A DNA stretch of 64,000 nucleotides. Origin: Candidatus Melainabacteria bacterium MEL.A1. Its GTDB lineage: Bacteria > Cyanobacteriota > Vampirovibrionia > Gastranaerophilales > Gastranaerophilaceae. The stretch is taken from positions 1,550,001 through 1,614,000 of the forward strand of contig CP017245.1 in the NCBI GenBank assembly GCA_001765415.1, written 5' to 3'. Made by a program: the position numbers and the translations under genes. The notes beneath the pieces are model-generated. The model did not search any database. It was not told the DNA's origin and saw only the letters and a list, made by a program, of their open reading frames with translations. Positions 60,629-64,000 of this stretch are shown here, in pieces. Each line of letters opens with the position of its first letter. Position 1 is the stretch's first letter.

Positions 60629-61564
60629 ATGGAAGAATTTACACATTATACAGTTATGAAAAATGAGGCCGTTGATGCGTTGGAATGTCAAGACGGCAAG
60701 ATTTATGTTGATTGCACACTTGGCGGAGGTGGTCATAGCGGATTGATTTTAAGTCGTATTCAGCCAAGCGGAAGATTGATTGCGTTTGATGTGGATGAAG
60801 ATGCTATTAAGGCTTCGTCTGAAAGATTGAAAGATTACAAAAATTTAACAATTGTAAAAAATTCCTACACAAATATTAAGGAAGTTTTACATTCTTTGGG
60901 TATCGAAAAAATTACCGGTGGGGTACTTTTCGATCTTGGCGCATCTTATCATCAATTTCATAAAGGAGAAAGAGGTTTTTCTTTTTCAAAAGAAGCTCCT
61001 CTTGATATGAGGTTTAATCAGGATGCTGATTTTTCGGCGTATGATGTTGTAAATACATATTCAGAGAATGATTTGGTTAGAATTTTTTCTGAATACGGAG
61101 AAGAAAGATTTTCAAAAAGAATTGCAAAAAAAATAGTTGAACAAAGAAAGCTTAAAAAGCTTGAAACGACAATAGAATTAGCCGATTTGATAGTAAATTG
61201 TACTCCGCATGTAAAATCGTCAATACACCCGGCTACTCGAGTTTTTCAGGCTATTAGAATAGAAGTTAATCAAGAGTTAACAAATGTAAAAAATACTCTG
61301 AATGATGTGTTGGATTTATTAGATTTTGGTGCTATAATGAGTGTAATAAGTTTTCACTCTCTGGAGGATAGATTGGTGAAACACTTATTCAAATATCACT
61401 CGCAGAAATGTCACTGTGATAAGTCGCAAATGATTTGTCATTGCCCACCTCCGATATTGGAGTTGGTAAACAAAAAACCGATAGTAGCGAGTGAACAGGA
61501 GATACGGGAAAATCCACCATCGAGAAGTGCCAAACTCAGAATAGCTAGATGTATAAGGCACTAG
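60629..61564 (+). CDS. rsmH: 16S rRNA (cytosine(1402)-N4)-methyltransferase
   Basis: 311 residues. VDCTLGGGGHSGLILSRI (SAM site), FDLGASYHQFHKGERGFSF, MRFNQDADFSAYDVVN and SFHSLEDRLVKHLFK define RsmH/MraW. Overlaps the next gene by 16 bp, as rsmH and ftsL often do; mraZ is not upstream. Confidence 0.95.
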   Translation: MEEFTHYTVMKNEAVDALECQDGKIYVDCTLGGGGHSGLILSRIQPSGRLIAFDVDEDAIKASSERLKDYKNLTIVKNSYTNIKEVLHSLGIEKITGGVLFDLGASYHQFHKGERGFSFSKEAPLDMRFNQDADFSAYDVVNTYSENDLVRIFSEYGEERFSKRIAKKIVEQRKLKKLETTIELADLIVNCTPHVKSSIHPATRVFQAIRIEVNQELTNVKNTLNDVLDLLDFGAIMSVISFHSLEDRLVKHLFKYHSQKCHCDKSQMICHCPPPILELVNKKPIVASEQEIRENPPSRSAKLRIARCIRH

Positions 61565-62070
61565 AACGACAAAAGGATAGAGAAGATAGTATTGGGGTAT
61601 GCAAGTTGAATACAGCTAGAGTAAGAACAGAAGAATTTGAACAAGTTAGTTATTCACAAAGAGGTTATGTAAGTAATCCGGTAAGAGAAGAAAATCAAGT
61701 TATCGAAGGGTATTTTCAAAAGGAGATATCACAGAAGGCTATGGCGATAAGAAAAGTAAATAAAACATTATGTGGATTATTAGGAATAGCAGTGCTTGTT
61801 GCATTTGTTAGTTATTACTTTGCAATGTCAAATGAATTGGCATTGAACAAATTGAGCCGCCAAATTACTACTCTTAATGATGAAAACGCAGAATTGCAAA
61901 ATCATTTGGATAGATTGAAATCTTTTAACAATGTTGATAGCAAAATGATGCAGTACAATATGTTGCAAAAAGCTGCTAAAGTTATTGAAGTTCAAGCAGT
62001 TCATTCTGCAACTCCTGTTGTTGCAAAACCTGAAAAAACAGCATCTTTTAATTGGGCAATTGGTTATTAA
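61549..62070 (+). CDS. FtsL-like cell-division protein
   Basis: 173 residues. Cytoplasmic N-terminal part of about 75 residues, one transmembrane helix (VNKTLCGLLGIAVLVAFVSYYF, about 67-92), then a periplasmic coiled coil (LNKLSRQITTLNDENAELQN). Position right after rsmH and this layout point to FtsL, which bridges FtsQ and FtsB. The gene starts in the last codons of rsmH. Confidence 0.65.
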   Translation: MYKALERQKDREDSIGVCKLNTARVRTEEFEQVSYSQRGYVSNPVREENQVIEGYFQKEISQKAMAIRKVNKTLCGLLGIAVLVAFVSYYFAMSNELALNKLSRQITTLNDENAELQNHLDRLKSFNNVDSKMMQYNMLQKAAKVIEVQAVHSATPVVAKPEKTASFNWAIGY

Positions 62071-62121
62071 TATATGATTGATATAGTTGTGTATTGAGCC
62101 TTTTTTATTGGCTTTGTGATT

Positions 62122-62454
62122 ATGGCAACTATTTTTTTTGTTTCAACGAAAGCTAGTGCTAAGATAATAAAACAGTATGGAAAGCCTATAGCTTATTTTG
62201 CAACTCAAAAGTGTTGGAATACAGTTCCAATTCGTGGAACTTCTGTTAGGATGTATATTTATCCTGATTTTATAATTGTTTCTGACAATGGAAAAGATTA
62301 TTTTTTAGATAAATCATTTAAAGATTTTAAGTTGTATGGATCTATTTTGATAAAAATATTTGAAGTAAAAGTTAGTGAAATAAAAACACTTCAAATCAAT
62401 ATAACTTGGAAACAAGATAAAATGTTGAGAGAGTTTTTCGGAGTTGATGATTAA
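62122..62454 (+). CDS. Uncharacterised small protein
   Basis: 110 residues from ATG 62122. Weakly hydrophobic start (MATIFFVSTKASAKI), then beta-rich WNTVPIRGTSVRMYIYPDFI and VSDNGKDYFLDKSFKDFKLY. Not recognised; single gene after the FtsL-like one. Confidence 0.5.
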   Translation: MATIFFVSTKASAKIIKQYGKPIAYFATQKCWNTVPIRGTSVRMYIYPDFIIVSDNGKDYFLDKSFKDFKLYGSILIKIFEVKVSEIKTLQINITWKQDKMLREFFGVDD

Positions 62455-62462
62455 AATGTTTA

Positions 62463-62501
62463 ACTAAAGTATGAACTTTCCCATACTAAAGTATGAACTT
62501 T
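62463..62501 (+). repeat. Two 17-bp direct repeats upstream of the HD-GYP gene
   Basis: ACTAAAGTATGAACTTT at 62463-62479 and again at 62485-62501, 22 bp centre to centre, i.e. two helical turns. Looks like a paired regulator site. Confidence 0.6.
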
Positions 62502-62574
62502 TGTAAAATTTATTAAAGTTTTTTTCATAGTGTGCCGTAAGTATAAATGAAGGCATGTATGTAAGGAAAATTTC

Positions 62575-63825
62575 ATGAAAAGAGAAGAAAATAATAATGG
62601 TGTTTCACTGTTTTCACAGTCTGATTATTTGGTAGGTCAAGACCCCATTGAAGAAATTTTTGCACTTAACTTAGGTGATTTTATAGCTGAAAATCTTATT
62701 TCTGAGGATTTGGCTAGAAAAATCGGTAATAACGTAAAAGATAAAAAAGCGGGTTTGATTAACCAATTGAAAGAATTGATTTCTATTTATTCTTTGCAAA
62801 ATACTCTTTGTGTGTTGAGTTTTGACAAATCCGAAGAACACGCTATTTATACATCAATTGCACAATCTATAAGACAGATGTTGGAGCTTAAGGCATGCCA
62901 TATTTATCTTGATAAAAATAATGAATTAGAACTTGTTGGAACTACTTCTAAAGTTACTAAAAAATATGCAGAAGATGAAACAACACCGATTGGAAAATCT
63001 TTTGTTTCAGGCGAAACTGTAGAGGAAGATGTTACAGTTGTTCCTATGCACTGTAATATTAAATCTACAGGTGTTATTGTATTGGAAAACGATACTCCTA
63101 TTAATAAAGAATATGTTGAGTTGGTTGAAAGTATTGCGGTGCTTTTCGCAACATCAATGACTTTGCAATCTCAAATTGATGATGCAAACAGGATTATTGA
63201 TGATGAACATTCTACGGTATCAGATTTACAACATATTAGAGCTGAATTGACCGCATTAATTGGTGATTTGTGCGATTATCAACAAAGTTTTGTTGAACAT
63301 TTGGCTTATGCAGTTGATACAAAGGGTCAATATAAAGTTTCGCATTCAAAAAATACTGCCAAATTGGCTCGTAAGATTTGTAAACAGTTAGGTTTGAATG
63401 AAAAAACTACTGATTTGATATATTATGCAGGTTTGTTGCAGAATATCGGTAAAATTGCAGTTCCTGAAAAATTGTTTGCGGCAAATGGAAAACTTTCTCC
63501 TGAAGAATTGAAATCAATTCAAGAGCATGCAGATTTTGGTGTTCATTTGTTGATGAATATTAACTTCTTATCAGAAGTTGTTCCATATATCACTTATCAA
63601 AAAGAAAGATATGACGGCTCTGGTGAGCCGGAAGGTTTGAAAGGTCAATCAATTCCGTTCGGTTCAAGAATTATTGCTGCTGCGGATGCTTACTGTGCCA
63701 TGACATCAGACAGACCTTATAGAAAGGCTATGCCGGTAGAAAAAGCACTAGAGATTATGCAAGCAGAAAGTGGCAAAAAATGGGATCCTGTTGTTGTTCA
63801 AGCTTTGGTTGAATGCGTTAAATAG
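62575..63825 (+). CDS. GAF plus degenerate HD-GYP protein
   Basis: 416 residues: a GAF-like domain (about 75-200) and an HD-GYP-type domain (about 235-416). H257 and H318 are kept, but the HD pair is Q289-N290 (GLLQNIGKIAVPE), the HH pair is Q342-K343 and GYP is G-E351-P (RYDGSGEPEGLKGQ). The metal site for cyclic-di-GMP phosphodiesterase is therefore lost; it may act as a binding sensor. Close to FtsL-like genes but with its own promoter region. Confidence 0.85.
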   Translation: MKREENNNGVSLFSQSDYLVGQDPIEEIFALNLGDFIAENLISEDLARKIGNNVKDKKAGLINQLKELISIYSLQNTLCVLSFDKSEEHAIYTSIAQSIRQMLELKACHIYLDKNNELELVGTTSKVTKKYAEDETTPIGKSFVSGETVEEDVTVVPMHCNIKSTGVIVLENDTPINKEYVELVESIAVLFATSMTLQSQIDDANRIIDDEHSTVSDLQHIRAELTALIGDLCDYQQSFVEHLAYAVDTKGQYKVSHSKNTAKLARKICKQLGLNEKTTDLIYYAGLLQNIGKIAVPEKLFAANGKLSPEELKSIQEHADFGVHLLMNINFLSEVVPYITYQKERYDGSGEPEGLKGQSIPFGSRIIAAADAYCAMTSDRPYRKAMPVEKALEIMQAESGKKWDPVVVQALVECVK

Positions 63826-63892
63826 ATGCTAATATGTTTTGAGGCATAGATGCAAAGTCTGAATAAAGTAGCTGTGCTACTATATAGTTCTT

Positions 63893-63961
63893 TCTCGCCC
63901 TTTGGGGAGAGATTAGAATTTGTTAGTGAGCTATGGCGAACTTATAAATTCAAGAGAGAGG
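63893..63961 (+). repeat. CTCGCCC repeat element, copy 4
   Basis: TCTCGCCCTTTGGGGAGAGA, inner AATTTGTTAGTGAGC...GCGAACTTATAAATT, ending GAGAGAGGT. Near the right edge of the window. Confidence 0.75.
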
Positions 63962-64000
63962 TGGAGTATCGCAAGATCGCGCAACAAGTGTGCGATGACA

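Overview
The window is a gene-dense, AT-rich (roughly one third GC by eye) bacterial chromosome segment with no rRNA, CRISPR array, intact transposase or prophage. It carries KDO synthesis (kdsA), a possible outer-membrane beta-barrel protein, cell-division proteins of the FtsL and DivIC type, a cyanobacterial-style rpmG-tRNA-Trp-secE-nusG-rplK-rplA order, and a large family of short prepilin-like proteins beginning (A)FTLAEVLITLGIIGVV. I infer a gut-type, non-photosynthetic relative of Cyanobacteria (Vampirovibrionia/Melainabacteria, probably Gastranaerophilales). That placement rests on gene content and style, not on a marker-gene tree.

Layout. 1-6.3 kb: infB (cut by the window start), a prepilin divergent from a small HTH gene, a toxin-like hydrophobic peptide gene, then rbfA-truB, an LmeA-like and a GerMN protein and a HicB-like orphan. 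6.3-9 kb: prepilin A with a poly-G tract, a regulator made of four winged helices, and a ribbon-helix-helix protein. 9-13.3 kb: pyrH-frr-cdsA-rnc-rpe. 13.3-19.3 kb: small proteins, MarR, an exported deaminase-like protein, gene fragments, a coiled-coil membrane protein, tRNA-Asp and a protein with a Cys-His-Asp triad. 19.3-29 kb: GH57 branching enzyme, rpsT, prepilin B (poly-G), pxpA-like, yvcK-panB-panC, and an L10 leader with rplJ-rplL. 29-35 kb: HTH/prepilin pair D, a RecB-type nuclease and a 1290-residue double helicase. 35-43 kb: coaD, rpmG-trnW-secE-nusG-rplK-rplA, HTH/prepilin pair E, kdsA, a metallo-hydrolase and pheS. 43-51 kb: SIS protein, gatB-folP, two lineage-type membrane proteins, a radical SAM protein and small secreted proteins. 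51-58.7 kb: cdd, a prepilin remnant with its HTH partner, S41 protease, secreted metallopeptidase, TPR protein, DivIC-like protein, a possible barrel protein and prepilin C (poly-G). 58.8-64 kb: gltX, a small ORF with a sequestered ribosome site, rsmH-ftsL-like and a degenerate HD-GYP protein.

The most interesting system is the prepilin family. Six genes and one remnant lie within 64 kb, and they fall into two regulatory classes. Three genes (A 6658, B 21925, C 57593) share one promoter sequence and carry an uninterrupted run of 9 or 10 G between the start codon and the prepilin motif. As assembled all three are out of frame, and all three would be read through at the same tract length (8 or 11 G), which looks like slipped-strand phase variation. 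The other three intact genes (1882-2613, D, E) have no G tract. Each is divergent from a small helix-turn-helix gene across a short intergenic region with inverted repeats, and the remnant at 51791 still sits beside such a gene. Two of these prepilins contain the same 47-bp box that duplicates the AFTLAE peptide. Interspersed palindromic repeats fill many gaps and appear to have entered two reading frames (prepilin C and folP).
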